The notes beneath the pieces are model-generated. The model ran no database searches. It was given only the letters and a program-made list of their open reading frames with translations, and was not told where the DNA came from. The position numbers were made by a program, and so were the translations under genes. A DNA stretch of 64,000 nucleotides, from assembly GCA_040269895.1 (NCBI GenBank), contig CP158568.1:2946716-3010715 (forward strand), read 5' to 3'. Positions 38,596 to 48,528 of this stretch are shown here, piece after piece. Each line of letters opens with the position of its first letter. Positions within the stretch are counted from its first letter, which is position 1. This DNA comes from Ancalomicrobiaceae bacterium S20 (GTDB lineage Bacteria; Pseudomonadota; Alphaproteobacteria; Rhizobiales; Ancalomicrobiaceae).

Positions 38596-39558
38596 TCAAG
38601 GCAGGCGGAGCGTCTGCTCGACGCCGCGGCCGGCGGTCACGACGGTGAAGCGCAGGTCCGCACCCGCGGCCTTGGCGCCGGTCGGCAGACCGTCGAGGGC
38701 GAAGCGAAAGCTCGCGAGCCCGCCGCGATCCGCCTCGCGGGCGGGCAAGGGCAGCGCCCAGCCCTCGGGACCTTCGACGAACAGGTCGAGCCCTTGGGCG
38801 CCGGCCGGCACGCGCACGGTGGCGATCACGCTCTCCGGCGTCGTCTTGGCGTCGCGCTCGATCGCGGCGACCGACAGCGGCGCGGTCGTGCCCGCCGGCA
38901 GCGGCTCGGGCACTCGCGCGAAGGCGGCGTCGAGCGCGGGGTCGGCCGGGGCGGTCGGCGCGAGCGGCAGCGACAGCTTCGTCTGCGCGGGCAGGCAGAT
39001 GTCCTTGCAGATGCCCGCGAGCACGGTGACGTCGAGGCGCGCCGGCTTCGAGGGATCCGCGAGCGTCACCTCGATCGGCAGGATCACCGGGGCGGTGTAG
39101 CCGATCGACTCGAGGCCGTCGGTGCCGAAGCGGATCGGCGCCGGAAACCGCACCGCGACCGCCTTGACGTTCTCCGAGCCCTGCCAGTCGATCACCGGCG
39201 GGATACCCGCATCGCCGGGATAGCGCCAGTAGGTCTTCCAGTGCGGCGCGAGCGCGATCGAGACACCGGCTTTCTGCACGGCGCCATCGCGGGGCCCGGC
39301 GAGCAGCGAGAGCTCCACGCCTTCGAACCGCTCGACTTCCGCTGCGGTCGCCGCTCTCGGGACGGCGAGCGGGGCCAGCGGGAGCGTCACCCCCAAGAAC
39401 AAGGCGGCGGAAACCCGTGCAAAACGTATTGGAGCGCGCACTTTCTCTCGGATCCTCTCGGACAGGGGCGTCGATTTCGTCGCCCCTTCTCTCATGGCCG
39501 CCGTTCGGCTGCCGCTCATTTCGACGTGAACGGTCGAGAGCGGGGTTAGCCGCGACAT
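38596..39558 (-). CDS. exported DsbD N-terminal-like (disulfide reductase alpha-domain) protein
   Basis: A 320-residue protein. A signal peptide ([27 protein letters not shown]) is preceded by an unusually long basic N-terminus. The mature part has the CxxxC pair of DsbD alpha domains in [11 protein letters not shown], with [15 protein letters not shown] upstream. The domain receives electrons from the DsbD transmembrane part in relatives, but no such part is present here, so the gene may serve another periplasmic thiol pathway. ATG 39558 with AAGGA is used; ATG 39495 is an alternative. Confidence 0.8.
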   Translation of the reverse strand: MSRLTPLSTVHVEMSGSRTAAMREGATKSTPLSERIREKVRAPIRFARVSAALFLGVTLPLAPLAVPRAATAAEVERFEGVELSLLAGPRDGAVQKAGVSIALAPHWKTYWRYPGDAGIPPVIDWQGSENVKAVAVRFPAPIRFGTDGLESIGYTAPVILPIEVTLADPSKPARLDVTVLAGICKDICLPAQTKLSLPLAPTAPADPALDAAFARVPEPLPAGTTAPLSVAAIERDAKTTPESVIATVRVPAGAQGLDLFVEGPEGWALPLPAREADRGGLASFRFALDGLPTGAKAAGADLRFTVVTAGRGVEQTLRLP

Positions 39559-39785
39559 TATTCCTTGGAGAATATTGCAAAGAGAAATTGCCGCTTTACT
39601 CTTCTCGTCACAGGATCGGCACGATCGGGCGCGACGGTCGGAGCGGGTGGCGCCAGTGGTTCGGGGAAGACCGGGGCTCAGGCCGGTTTTGGCCGAACCG
39701 CCGATCTCTGGGGCGATCGGTGATCTCGGCGTCGACCGGGCGGACCGACAGCGGGAGCAGGATCGGAGTCCCCGACACGGAGACG

Positions 39786-40391
39786 ATGATGGGAAGCGCC
39801 GACATCAAGGAGACGGGTTATCTGGACGGGCAGATCCTGATCGCCATGCCGAGCATGGAGGATCAGCGATTCTCGCGAGCGCTGATCTACGTCTGCGCCC
39901 ATTCGGCCGAGGGCGCGATGGGCATCATCATCAACCAGCTCGCGCCGCAGATGTCGTTCGGCGAACTGCTCGTCCAGCTCGACGTGATCCCCAAGGCCGA
40001 ACAGATCCAGCTGCCGCCGCTCGCCAAGCGCATGCGCGTGCACCATGGCGGCCCGGTCGAGAGCGGCCGCGGCTTCGTGCTGCACTCCTCGGACTATTTC
40101 ATCGAGAACGCCACGCTGCCGATCGACCGGCAGGTGTCGCTGACCACGACGCTCGAGGTGCTGAAGGCGATCGCCGAGGGCCGCGGGCCGGAGAACGCCA
40201 TCCTGGCGCTCGGCTATGCCGGCTGGGCGCCCGGCCAGCTCGAGAACGAGATCCAGTGGAACGGCTGGCTCAACTGCCCGGCCGATCCGTCGCTGCTCTT
40301 CGATCCCGATCTCGATTCGAAATACGACCGCGCCATGCGCAGCCTCGGCATCGAGATCGGCCTTCTGTCGCGCGACGCCGGCCACGCGTGA
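39786..40391 (+). CDS. YqgE/AlgH family protein
   Basis: A 201-residue UPF0301 (YqgE/AlgH) protein. It begins near [19 protein letters not shown] and has [30 protein letters not shown] and [16 protein letters not shown]. The family is structurally defined but has no firmly established reaction. The adjacent ATGATG at 39786 and 39789 both fit, with GGAGACG upstream. Confidence 0.93.
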   Translation: MMGSADIKETGYLDGQILIAMPSMEDQRFSRALIYVCAHSAEGAMGIIINQLAPQMSFGELLVQLDVIPKAEQIQLPPLAKRMRVHHGGPVESGRGFVLHSSDYFIENATLPIDRQVSLTTTLEVLKAIAEGRGPENAILALGYAGWAPGQLENEIQWNGWLNCPADPSLLFDPDLDSKYDRAMRSLGIEIGLLSRDAGHA

Positions 40392-40544
40392 GCGGACGGC
40401 GGGGTCGTCCGACGTCCCGCATTTTTCGGTTCTCCCATGACTTGCCGCTCGGACGCGCGGCGACTACGGTCGCGTTCCTCCGGGGCGGCGCGGTGTTGTC
40501 GCGCGCAGCCGGCCCGAGCCGTCCTGACGTCGAGGTTCGATCCC

Positions 40545-41951
40545 GTGCAATACGTGTCCACCCGTGGCGAGGCGCCGGTCCTCGGCTTCTCCGATGTCCT
40601 TCTCGCCGGTCTCGCCCGTGACGGCGGCCTCTACGTCCCCGAGAGCTGGCCGCGTCTCCTGCCGAGCGAGATCGCGGCGCTCGCCGGCAAGTCCTACGCC
40701 GAGGTGGCGTTCCGGGTGATCGCGCCCTTCGTCGGCGATGCGATCGCCGAGGCGGATCTGAAGCGCATGATCGGCGAGGCCTATGCCACGTTCCGGCATC
40801 CGGCCGTGACACCGCTCGTCCAGCTCGACCACGACCACTTCGTGCTCGAGCTGTTCCACGGCCCGACGCTGGCGTTCAAGGACGTTGCCATGCAGCTGAT
40901 CGGCCGGCTGATGGACCATGTCCTGACCGAGCGCAATCAGCGCGCGACGATCGTCGGCGCCACTTCGGGCGACACCGGCGGCGCGGCGATCGCGGCGTTC
41001 CAGGGCCGCGACCGCACCGACATGTTCATCATGTTCCCGCACGGCCGGGTGTCGGCGGTGCAGCAGCGCCAGATGACCACCGTCGCCGATCCGAACGTCC
41101 ACGCGATCGCGCTCGAAGGCACGTTCGACGACGCGCAGGCGATCCTGAAGGGGATGTTCAACCACTTCTCGTTCCGCGACCGGGTGAACCTGTCGGGCGT
41201 CAACTCGATCAACTGGGCGCGCGTGGTCGCGCAGGTGGTCTATTATTTCTATTCGGCCGTCGCGCTCGGCAGCCCGCACCGCAAGGTGTCGTTCACGGTA
41301 CCGACCGGCAATTTCGGCGACATCTTCGCCGCCTTCGTCGCCGAGCGCATGGGCCTGCCGATCGAGAAGCTGGTGGTCGCGACCAACGTCAACGACATCC
41401 TGCACCGGACGATCGCAACCGGCCTCTACGAGGTGCGCGGCGTGGTGCCCTCCTCGGCGCCGTCGATGGACATCCAGGTGTCGTCGAACTTCGAACGGCT
41501 GCTTTTTGAAGCCTATGGCCGCGACGCCGGCGCGATTCGCGGCCTGATGGCGCGGCTGACGCAGGCCAAGTCCTTCACCGTCGCCGACGAGCCGCTCGCG
41601 GAAATGCGCAAGCTGTTCGCCTCCGGCCGCGCCGACGAGGCGACCACGGCGGCGACCATCCGCGATACGCTGGAGGCGAGCGGCTACCTGCTCGATCCGC
41701 ATACCGCGATCGGCTACGCGGTCGCCAAGGCGCATGTGACGCCGGGCGTGCCGATGGTGACGCTGGCGACCGCGCATCCGGCCAAGTTCCCGGACTCGGT
41801 CGAAGCGGCCTGCGGCATCCGCCCTGCGCTGCCGGCGTGGCTCTCGGATCTGATGACCAGGCCGGAATTGTACGACGTCGTTGCAAATGATCAGCTGATC
41901 GTCGAACGTTTCGTCGAAGAGCGGAGCCGATCGGTCAAGGTCGGCGGCTAA
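40545..41951 (+). CDS. thrC: threonine synthase
   Basis: A 468-residue PLP enzyme that converts O-phosphohomoserine to threonine. Start motif QYVSTRGEAP, then the PLP lysine in HGPTLAFKDVAMQL (about residue 112) and the phosphate loop VGATSGDTGGAA. I use the GTG at 40545, matching relatives that begin with MQYVSTRG, and GAGG is found upstream. An M16 peptidase gene follows 21 bases later. thrB is about 4 kb upstream. Confidence 0.95.
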   Translation: MQYVSTRGEAPVLGFSDVLLAGLARDGGLYVPESWPRLLPSEIAALAGKSYAEVAFRVIAPFVGDAIAEADLKRMIGEAYATFRHPAVTPLVQLDHDHFVLELFHGPTLAFKDVAMQLIGRLMDHVLTERNQRATIVGATSGDTGGAAIAAFQGRDRTDMFIMFPHGRVSAVQQRQMTTVADPNVHAIALEGTFDDAQAILKGMFNHFSFRDRVNLSGVNSINWARVVAQVVYYFYSAVALGSPHRKVSFTVPTGNFGDIFAAFVAERMGLPIEKLVVATNVNDILHRTIATGLYEVRGVVPSSAPSMDIQVSSNFERLLFEAYGRDAGAIRGLMARLTQAKSFTVADEPLAEMRKLFASGRADEATTAATIRDTLEASGYLLDPHTAIGYAVAKAHVTPGVPMVTLATAHPAKFPDSVEAACGIRPALPAWLSDLMTRPELYDVVANDQLIVERFVEERSRSVKVGG

Positions 41952-41972
41952 CAAGAATCGGGAGGACGTCGA

Positions 41973-43250
41973 ATGGGAGTCGAGGTGACGACGCTCGGCA
42001 ACGGGCTGACCATCGCCACCGAGACCATGCCGCAGCTCGAAAGTGCGTCGGTCGGGGTCTGGGTGAATGCAGGGGCTCGTTCCGAGGCCGCCGAGGAACA
42101 CGGCATCTCGCACCTGCTCGAACACATGGCCTTCAAGGGCACGCAGCGGCGCACGGCCCGGCAGATCGCCGAGGAGATCGAGGCGGTCGGCGGCGAGATC
42201 AACGCCGCGACCAGCGTCGAGCACACCAACTACTACGCCCGCGTGCTCAAGGACGACATCCCGCTCGCGCTCGACATCCTGTCCGACATCCTGACCGACT
42301 CGGTGTTCGACGCCGATGAGCTCCAGCGCGAGCAGCACGTCATCCTGCAGGAGATCGGCGCCGCGCATGACACGCCCGAGGACCATGTCTTCGACCTGCT
42401 GCAGGAGAGCGCCTTCCCCGGCCAGCCGATCGGCCGACCGATCCTCGGCACGCCCGAGACCGTGTCGTCGTTCGGGCCGGACGCGATCCGCGCCTATCTG
42501 AACCGGCACTATCGCGGCCCCAACATGGTCGTCGCGGCAGCCGGCAAGCTCGAGCATGCCGAGATCGTCGCGCTCGCCGAGGCGCGGTTCTCGGGCCTCG
42601 CCGGCGACCGGATCGCGACGCCCGAGCCCGCGCGATACGCCGGCGGCGAGAGCCGCGAGGAGCGCGAGCTCCAGGAGGCGCAGATCACGCTCGCCTTCGA
42701 GGGCCGTGCCCATGGCTCGGCCGACCAGTACGGCGCGCAGGTCCTGTCGGCCGCGCTCGGCGGCGGCATGTCCTCGCGGCTGTTCCAGGAGGTGCGCGAG
42801 AAGCTCGGGCTCTGCTACTCGATCTCGGCGTTCCACTGGGGCTACCGCGAGACCGGCCTGTTCGGCATTCATGCCGCGACCGGCGAGGCCGATGTCGACC
42901 GGCTGGTGCCGGTGATGATCGACGAGATCGAACGCATCGGCCGCGACCTCGACGAGGCCGAGGTCGCGCGCGCCAAGGCGCAGATGCGCGCCGGCCTGCT
43001 GATGAGCCTGGAGAGCCCGACGGCGCGCGCCAGCCAGATCGCGCGCCAGATCCTGATCTACGGCCGGCCGCTCACCGTCGACGAGATCACCGCCAAGATC
43101 GCCGCGGTGTCGGTGCGCGACGTGCGCCGGCTCGCGGGCGAGATCTTCCGCGACAGCGCCCCGACGGTGGCGCTGATCGGCCCGGTCGCCGGCGCGCCCG
43201 GTGCCGGCGAGGTCGCCCGGCGGCTCACCCAGGCCAAGCCTGCGGCCTGA
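41973..43250 (+). CDS. M16 family zinc metallopeptidase (mitochondrial-processing-peptidase-like)
   Basis: A 425-residue insulinase-fold peptidase. The inverted zinc motif HxxEH is in ISHLLEHMAFKG (near residue 49), and the third ligand is expected about 77 residues further, in ILQEIGAAH. Two homologous halves are visible. It probably degrades small peptides, perhaps signal or lipoprotein peptides. It is between thrC and a GNAT gene, the same order as in many Rhizobiales genomes (from memory). Confidence 0.92.
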   Translation: MGVEVTTLGNGLTIATETMPQLESASVGVWVNAGARSEAAEEHGISHLLEHMAFKGTQRRTARQIAEEIEAVGGEINAATSVEHTNYYARVLKDDIPLALDILSDILTDSVFDADELQREQHVILQEIGAAHDTPEDHVFDLLQESAFPGQPIGRPILGTPETVSSFGPDAIRAYLNRHYRGPNMVVAAAGKLEHAEIVALAEARFSGLAGDRIATPEPARYAGGESREERELQEAQITLAFEGRAHGSADQYGAQVLSAALGGGMSSRLFQEVREKLGLCYSISAFHWGYRETGLFGIHAATGEADVDRLVPVMIDEIERIGRDLDEAEVARAKAQMRAGLLMSLESPTARASQIARQILIYGRPLTVDEITAKIAAVSVRDVRRLAGEIFRDSAPTVALIGPVAGAPGAGEVARRLTQAKPAA

Positions 43251-43263
43251 GACGGAGGCGGCG

Positions 43264-43878
43264 ATGGCATTCCTGAGGTCCGTCGCCTTCGATCCGCTGC
43301 CGATCCTGCGCGGCGACGGCCTCTATCTGCGCACGCCGGTGATGACCGACCATCCGGCTTGGGCGGAGCTGCGCGATCGCTCGCGCGGCTTCCTCGCGCC
43401 GTGGGAGCCGATCTGGCCGGCCGACGATCTCGATCGCACCGCGTTCCGTCGCCGGCTCAAGCGCTACGGCCAGGAGATCCGCAACGACACCGGCTACCCG
43501 TTCTTCCTGTTTCGCGCCGAGGATCACCAGCTCCTCGGCGGACTGACGCTCAGCCACGTCCGGCGTGGCGTGACGCAGGCCTGTTCGCTCGGCTACTGGA
43601 TGGGCGAACCCTTCGCCGGGCGTGGCCACATGAGCGAAGCGGTCAGGACCGTGCTCGGCTTCGCCTTCGCCACGCTCAGGCTGCACCGGGTCGAGGCCGC
43701 CTGCCTGCCGCACAATGCGGCCTCGCTCAATCTCCTCGAAAAGGTCGGATTCACCCGCGAAGGCTACGCGCGCCGCTATCTTTGCATCAATGGGAGCTGG
43801 CAGGACCATGTCCTCTACGCGATCCTCGCGGAGGATCCGGTCCTGCGCTCGGCACGCCATCCGCCCAGAATCGCCTGA
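43264..43878 (+). CDS. GNAT family N-acetyltransferase (RimJ-type)
   Basis: A 204-residue acetyltransferase. LGYWMGEPFAGRGHMSEAV is the acetyl-CoA pyrophosphate-binding motif, followed by LHRVEAACLPHNAASLNLLEKVGF. It resembles RimJ/RimL enzymes that acetylate ribosomal protein N-termini, but the substrate is not proven. The ATG at 43264 lies 13 bases after the M16 peptidase stop. Confidence 0.92.
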   Translation: MAFLRSVAFDPLPILRGDGLYLRTPVMTDHPAWAELRDRSRGFLAPWEPIWPADDLDRTAFRRRLKRYGQEIRNDTGYPFFLFRAEDHQLLGGLTLSHVRRGVTQACSLGYWMGEPFAGRGHMSEAVRTVLGFAFATLRLHRVEAACLPHNAASLNLLEKVGFTREGYARRYLCINGSWQDHVLYAILAEDPVLRSARHPPRIA

Positions 43879-44040
43879 CGGCCGCCCCTGGAGCGCATCC
43901 GGAAGCGCGGCCGGACCCTGGTCAGCCCGATCTTACGCAGCGCCCGCCGCCTGCTCGGGCTCGTCCGCGCTTGTGAGCGCGTCGGCGAACCGGTAACTCT
44001 GTCCGTCGCGCCACGCCCGCGCCACGAGGGATTCGGACTC

Positions 44041-46944
44041 TTGGATTTTCTGCGCTCCTTTCTCGTTTCGATCCTCGCCGGGTTCGCGATCCTCGCGGGC
44101 GTCGTCGCCGGGGCGAGCGTGGCCGCGGGTCCCGCACGGGCGGCCGAGACGATCACCGTGCCGCTCGACGTGCCGGCACTCGACCTCACCAATGTGGTCG
44201 AGCCGCATTTCAACGTCGGCGACAAGCTGCAGGTGTCGAGCGCGCCGGGCCCGGACGGCATCGTCCGGCGCATCGAGGTGCGCGCGACCCGGCCGGGCAG
44301 CTCGGACTGGATCGTCTTCACGCTGAAGAACAACACCGACGAGCAGATCGACCGCCTGCTGGTCGCGCCCTATTTCCGGCTCGCGGGCTCCGGCCTGATC
44401 AATCCGGACCTCGGCGCGACGCGCATCGTGGCGATCTCGACCTCGCAGGGTTTTGCGCCGGAACGGCAGGCGAGCCAGGAGGCCGACGTCTTCCTGATCA
44501 CGCTCGATCCGCGCACGGTCGTCACCTTCGTGGTCGAGCTGCAATCGAGCAAGCTGCCGCAGCTCTTGCTCTGGGAGCCGGAGGCCTACAAGGACAGCGT
44601 CAACGCCTACACGCTCTATCGCGGCATCATCCTCGGCATCTCCGGCCTGCTCGCGCTGTTCCTGACCATCCTGTTCGTGGTCAAGGGCACGATGATGTTC
44701 CCGGCGACCGCGGCGATGGCCTGGTCGGTACTGGCCTATCTGTGCATCGATTTCGGCTTCTGGAACAAGGTTTTCATGGTCCAGGCCGGCAACGATCAGG
44801 TGTATCGCGCCGGCGTCGAGGTCATGCTCGCGACCACGCTCGTGCTGTTCCTCTATTCCTACCTCAACCTCAACCGCTGGCACGTCAGCTACAGCCATGT
44901 CGCGGTCGCGACCGTGGTCGTGCTGCTCGGCCTGCTCGGCGTCGCGGTGATCGATCCGACCACGGCGGCCGGCATCGCGCGGATCTCGCTCGCGGTGCTC
45001 GCCGTCGTCGGCGCCGGCCTGCTCGCCTATCTCGCCGCGCATGGCTACGACCGCGCGATCATGCTGGTGCCGACCTGGCTCCTGCTGATCGCCTGGCTGA
45101 TCGCCGGCGGGCTGACGGTCTCCGGCGGTCTCGTCAACGATCTCGTCCAGCCGGCGCTCGCCGGCGGGCTCGTGCTGATCGTCATGCTGATCGGCTTCAC
45201 GGTCATGCAGCACGCCTTCGCCGGCGGCACGGTCAGCCAGGGCGCGATCGGCGACATGGAGCGGCGCGCGCTCGCCGTGATCGGCTCCGGCGACGTGATC
45301 TGGGACTGGGACGTCGCGCGCGACGCGATCTGGACCAGCCCGGAGGCCGAGGACATGCTCGGGCTCGAGGCCGGCTCGCTCGAGGGCGCGGCGCGCGACT
45401 GGCTCGAATTCATCCATCCGCAGGACAAGGATCCGTTCCGCTCGACGCTCGACGCCGTGGTCGAACAGCGGCGCGGCCGCGTATCCCTGACCTTCCGGCT
45501 CCGCGCCGCCGACGGGCATTATCGCTGGTTCCAGCTCCGCGCCCGGCCCGTCCTCGGCTCGGACGGCGAGGTGGTGCGCTGCGCCGGCACGCTGCTCGAC
45601 GTCACCGACGCCAAGACGGCCGAGGAGCGCATGCTCCACGATGCCGTGCACGACAATCTGACCGGCCTGCCGAACCGCGAGCTGTTCCTCGACCGCATCG
45701 CCTCGGCGCTGACCCGCACCCGCGCCGACGGCACCGGCAAGCCGTCGATCGTGCTGATCGACATCGACCGGTTCAAGCAGGTCAACGACAGCCTCGGCCT
45801 GTCGGTCGGCGACTCGATGCTGCTCACCGTCGCCCGTCGCCTGGCGCGCCAGATCAAGCCGCAGGACACGCTGGCGCGTATCAGCGGCGACCAGTTCGGC
45901 GTGCTGGTGATCTCCGAGCAGGAGCCCGAACGGGTCGCGGCCTTCGCCGACGTCATGCGCCGCGCGCTCCGGGCGCCGATCACCTTCGGCGACCGCGAGG
46001 TGTTTTTGACCGCCTCGATCGGCGTCGCGCTCTACGACGGATCCGGCAAGAAGGAAGACGACTTCGTCAAGGACGCCGAGATCGCGATGTACCACGCCAA
46101 GCGGCTCGGCGGCGATCGCATCGAGGCGTTCCGGCCGTCGCTGCGCGCGCATTCCGAGGACATGCTGGCGCTCGAATCCGATCTCCGGCGCGCGCTGGAG
46201 CGCGAGGAGATCAAGGTTCTCTATCAGCCGATCATCCGGCTCGCCGACGACACGGTCGCCGGCTTCGAGGCGCTGCTGCGCTGGGACCACCCGCGCCGCG
46301 GCCGGCTGCCGGCGGGCGAGTTCATCCCGCTTGCCGAGCGCACCGGCCTGATCATCCCGCTCGGCCTGTTCGTGCTCGAACGCGCCGCGCGCCAGCTCGC
46401 GCAATGGCAGGAGGAGCTGGGCTCCGAGCCGCCGATCTTCGTCTCGGTCAACGTGTCGAGCCGCCAGCTGATCCGGCATGATCTGATCAACGACGTGAAG
46501 GCCGTGCTGTCGCGCGTCGACATCGCGCGCGGCACGCTCAAGATCGAGATCACCGAGAGCCTGGTGATGGAGAACCCGGAATACGCCGCCAAGGTTCTGA
46601 CGCGGATCAAGGAGCTCGGCGCCAGCCTCGCCCTCGACGACTTCGGCACCGGCTATTCCTCGCTCGCCTATCTGCAGCGCTTCCCGTTCGACAGCATCAA
46701 GATCGACCGCCAGTTCGTGCACGGCGACGGCAAGGAGCGCCCGGTGCTGCTGCGTTCGATCGTGTCGCTCGCCCATGACCTCGGCATGGAGGTCATCGCC
46801 GAGGGCGCCGAGAGCGATGCCGACGTCCACGAGCTGCGCGGCCTGAAGGCGGAGTACGCCCAGGGCTTCCACTACGGCCAGCCGATGACCACCGACGAGG
46901 CGCGCAAGCTGCTCGCCCGCAAGCTGCGGCAGGCGGCGCAGTAA
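44041..46944 (+). CDS. membrane sensor protein with PAS, degenerate GGDEF and EAL domains
   Basis: A 967-residue protein. A signal peptide (residues 1-35) and a beta-rich extracytoplasmic domain (about 40-190) are followed by about seven membrane helices to residue 400, resembling 7TMR-DISM sensors. A PAS domain (about 415-525) comes next. The GGDEF domain (about 535-690) has SGDQF in place of GGDEF near residue 616, so cyclase activity is unlikely. The EAL domain (about 715-955) keeps EALLRW, VNVSSRQ, EITES, DDFGTGYSSLAYL and YAQGFHYGQP, so it should hydrolyse cyclic di-GMP. Starts with TTG at 44041 after GAGGGA, the first start in the frame. Confidence 0.93.
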   Translation: MDFLRSFLVSILAGFAILAGVVAGASVAAGPARAAETITVPLDVPALDLTNVVEPHFNVGDKLQVSSAPGPDGIVRRIEVRATRPGSSDWIVFTLKNNTDEQIDRLLVAPYFRLAGSGLINPDLGATRIVAISTSQGFAPERQASQEADVFLITLDPRTVVTFVVELQSSKLPQLLLWEPEAYKDSVNAYTLYRGIILGISGLLALFLTILFVVKGTMMFPATAAMAWSVLAYLCIDFGFWNKVFMVQAGNDQVYRAGVEVMLATTLVLFLYSYLNLNRWHVSYSHVAVATVVVLLGLLGVAVIDPTTAAGIARISLAVLAVVGAGLLAYLAAHGYDRAIMLVPTWLLLIAWLIAGGLTVSGGLVNDLVQPALAGGLVLIVMLIGFTVMQHAFAGGTVSQGAIGDMERRALAVIGSGDVIWDWDVARDAIWTSPEAEDMLGLEAGSLEGAARDWLEFIHPQDKDPFRSTLDAVVEQRRGRVSLTFRLRAADGHYRWFQLRARPVLGSDGEVVRCAGTLLDVTDAKTAEERMLHDAVHDNLTGLPNRELFLDRIASALTRTRADGTGKPSIVLIDIDRFKQVNDSLGLSVGDSMLLTVARRLARQIKPQDTLARISGDQFGVLVISEQEPERVAAFADVMRRALRAPITFGDREVFLTASIGVALYDGSGKKEDDFVKDAEIAMYHAKRLGGDRIEAFRPSLRAHSEDMLALESDLRRALEREEIKVLYQPIIRLADDTVAGFEALLRWDHPRRGRLPAGEFIPLAERTGLIIPLGLFVLERAARQLAQWQEELGSEPPIFVSVNVSSRQLIRHDLINDVKAVLSRVDIARGTLKIEITESLVMENPEYAAKVLTRIKELGASLALDDFGTGYSSLAYLQRFPFDSIKIDRQFVHGDGKERPVLLRSIVSLAHDLGMEVIAEGAESDADVHELRGLKAEYAQGFHYGQPMTTDEARKLLARKLRQAAQ

Positions 46945-47007
46945 GCGCCCTGCCCTTCAGCGACTGCCCGAGCGCCAGACCATGCGGCCGGCACAAGGCC
47001 GGATAGC

Positions 47008-47835
47008 TCAGCCGCGGCTCGCGGCCCGGATCGCCGACGCGGCAATCGCCAGCCGCACGCGGCCGCGCAAGAACAGCACGAACACCGCGAGAGCGCAGAG
47101 CGCCAGGCCCCACCAGGTGATCACGTAGCCGAGATGGCGGTTCTCGAAGCTGACCAGGGTCTCGCCGGCCTGCGGCAGGCCGCCGGGCGGCGTCGCAGCC
47201 GTGCCGGCATCGATCGTGTAGGGCGCGACCTTGCTCGCCGGCAGGCCGAGCGTGGCGGCCATGACGGCCGGGTCGCGCACGAACCAGATGTTCTTCGCCG
47301 GCGTATCGGCGGGCGTGAACCACGAGCGCGGTTCCGGGCGGCGCAGGAGGCCGGTAATCGTGACCGGCCCCTCGATCTGGCCTTCGGCGCGGGTCTTGAT
47401 ATCGATCCGGTCGGCCGGCACGAAGCCCCGGTTGACCAGCACGATCGCGCCGTCATCGCCCACAAGCGGCGTCACGATCCAGTAGCCCTGCCCCGAGAAG
47501 CGCCCGCGCGCTTCGCCGAGCACGGCGTAGACATGCAACTCCTTCGCATGGTCGAAGCGGCCGGAGGCGGTCACGGCGCGATAGTCCCAGGCGTCGGCGT
47601 CGAAATCGCCCCACGCCGACGGGCCGGGCGCGGCGACCGGCGGCGCCACGGTGCGCGCGGTCACGGCCTCGATCAGCGCCGTCTTCCACGACAGGCGATG
47701 GAGCTGCCAGGCGCCGAGCGCGACCAGCGCGGCGAAGACCGGCAGGAAGGCCAGCGTCGGCCAGAACACGGCGCGGCGGATCTCGGCCGACAGAGAGCCG
47801 GGCGTCGGAGCAGACATCTGGGCTGGGGCGGCCAT
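47008..47835 (-). CDS. SURF1-family cytochrome oxidase assembly protein
   Basis: A 275-residue SURF1-like protein with two membrane helices, near the N-terminus (ALVALGAWQLHRLSWKTALI) and near the C-terminus (YVITWWGLALCALAVFVLFL). Conserved blocks include VLVNRGFVPAD and WWGLAL. It helps insert heme a into subunit I. The ATG at 47835 follows GGAAG; an ATG at 47847 is alternative. Last gene of the oxidase cluster. Confidence 0.93.
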   Translation of the reverse strand: MAAPAQMSAPTPGSLSAEIRRAVFWPTLAFLPVFAALVALGAWQLHRLSWKTALIEAVTARTVAPPVAAPGPSAWGDFDADAWDYRAVTASGRFDHAKELHVYAVLGEARGRFSGQGYWIVTPLVGDDGAIVLVNRGFVPADRIDIKTRAEGQIEGPVTITGLLRRPEPRSWFTPADTPAKNIWFVRDPAVMAATLGLPASKVAPYTIDAGTAATPPGGLPQAGETLVSFENRHLGYVITWWGLALCALAVFVLFLRGRVRLAIAASAIRAASRG

Positions 47836-48000
47836 CGCTTCCACCATTGAACGCGGATCAGGAATTTTCGGCGCGGGGCCGGCAGTGCAAAGCAGGCCGC
47901 GTTCGTCGACCGCTTCCGAAGGCAGGAAACGAGCCTGCAAAACCCATCAAGGCGGTGGCGCGCCACGGCGCTCGCGCGTCTGCCGCCCCGCCGGCGTCGC

Positions 48001-48405
48001 TCACTCGCGCGGATCGTCGAGTACGCCCTCGTTGGCCTTGTTCTGATACTGCAAGCCGATCATGGCGCCTTTGAGCGGCCGCAACAGGCCGAGCGACAGG
48101 CCTAGGATCAGCGGCAGCCACAGCACGGCGTGCAGCCACATCGGCGGCTGGTACTTCACTTCCGTGTAGAGCGCCGCGCCGACGACGATGAAGCCGACGA
48201 TCAGGATCACGAACACCGCCGGGCCGTCGCCACTGTCGATGAACTTGAAATCCAGCCCGCAGACCTCGCAACGCGGCGCCGTGTTCAGGAAGCCGGACAG
48301 GAGCCGCCCTTCGCCGCAGCGCGGACAGCGGCCGCGCAGGGCGGCGGCGACCGGCGACGGCGTCTCGAACCAATGGTCGTGGCCCTGCGGCGCGGGATCG
48401 GTCAT
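48001..48405 (-). CDS. DUF983 membrane protein with zinc-ribbon cysteines
   Basis: A 134-residue protein with a CxxC pair twice (RCPRCGEGRLL and RCEVCGLDF), typical of DUF983, followed by two or three membrane helices (VFVILIVGFIVVGAALYTEV and AVLWLPLILGLSLGLLRP). It is regularly found in oxidase clusters, with unknown function. GAGGAAGCC precedes the ATG at 48405. Confidence 0.9.
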   Translation of the reverse strand: MTDPAPQGHDHWFETPSPVAAALRGRCPRCGEGRLLSGFLNTAPRCEVCGLDFKFIDSGDGPAVFVILIVGFIVVGAALYTEVKYQPPMWLHAVLWLPLILGLSLGLLRPLKGAMIGLQYQNKANEGVLDDPRE

Positions 48406-48484
48406 GGCGGCTTCCTCTTGCAAGACGGGTTCGCGGCGGTCCGGCCGGGTTCATGCCAGACCGGCACGGCCTTTCCAAACGAAA

Positions 48485-48509
48485 ACGCCCGGGCTTTGGG
48501 CCCGGGCGT
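48485..48509 (-). terminator. internal terminator after ctaE
   Basis: ACGCCCGGGC and GGCCCGGGCGT form a strong stem; on the minus strand it is followed by GTTTTCGTTT. It may end or reduce transcription between ctaE and the DUF983-SURF1 genes. Confidence 0.78.
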
Positions 48510-48528
48510 ATTCTGCTTTCGCAGTGGC

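Noticed and set aside
43933-46872. Minus-strand open frame opposite the EAL protein
   Set aside because: Shadow of the plus-strand gene, whose domains are clear.
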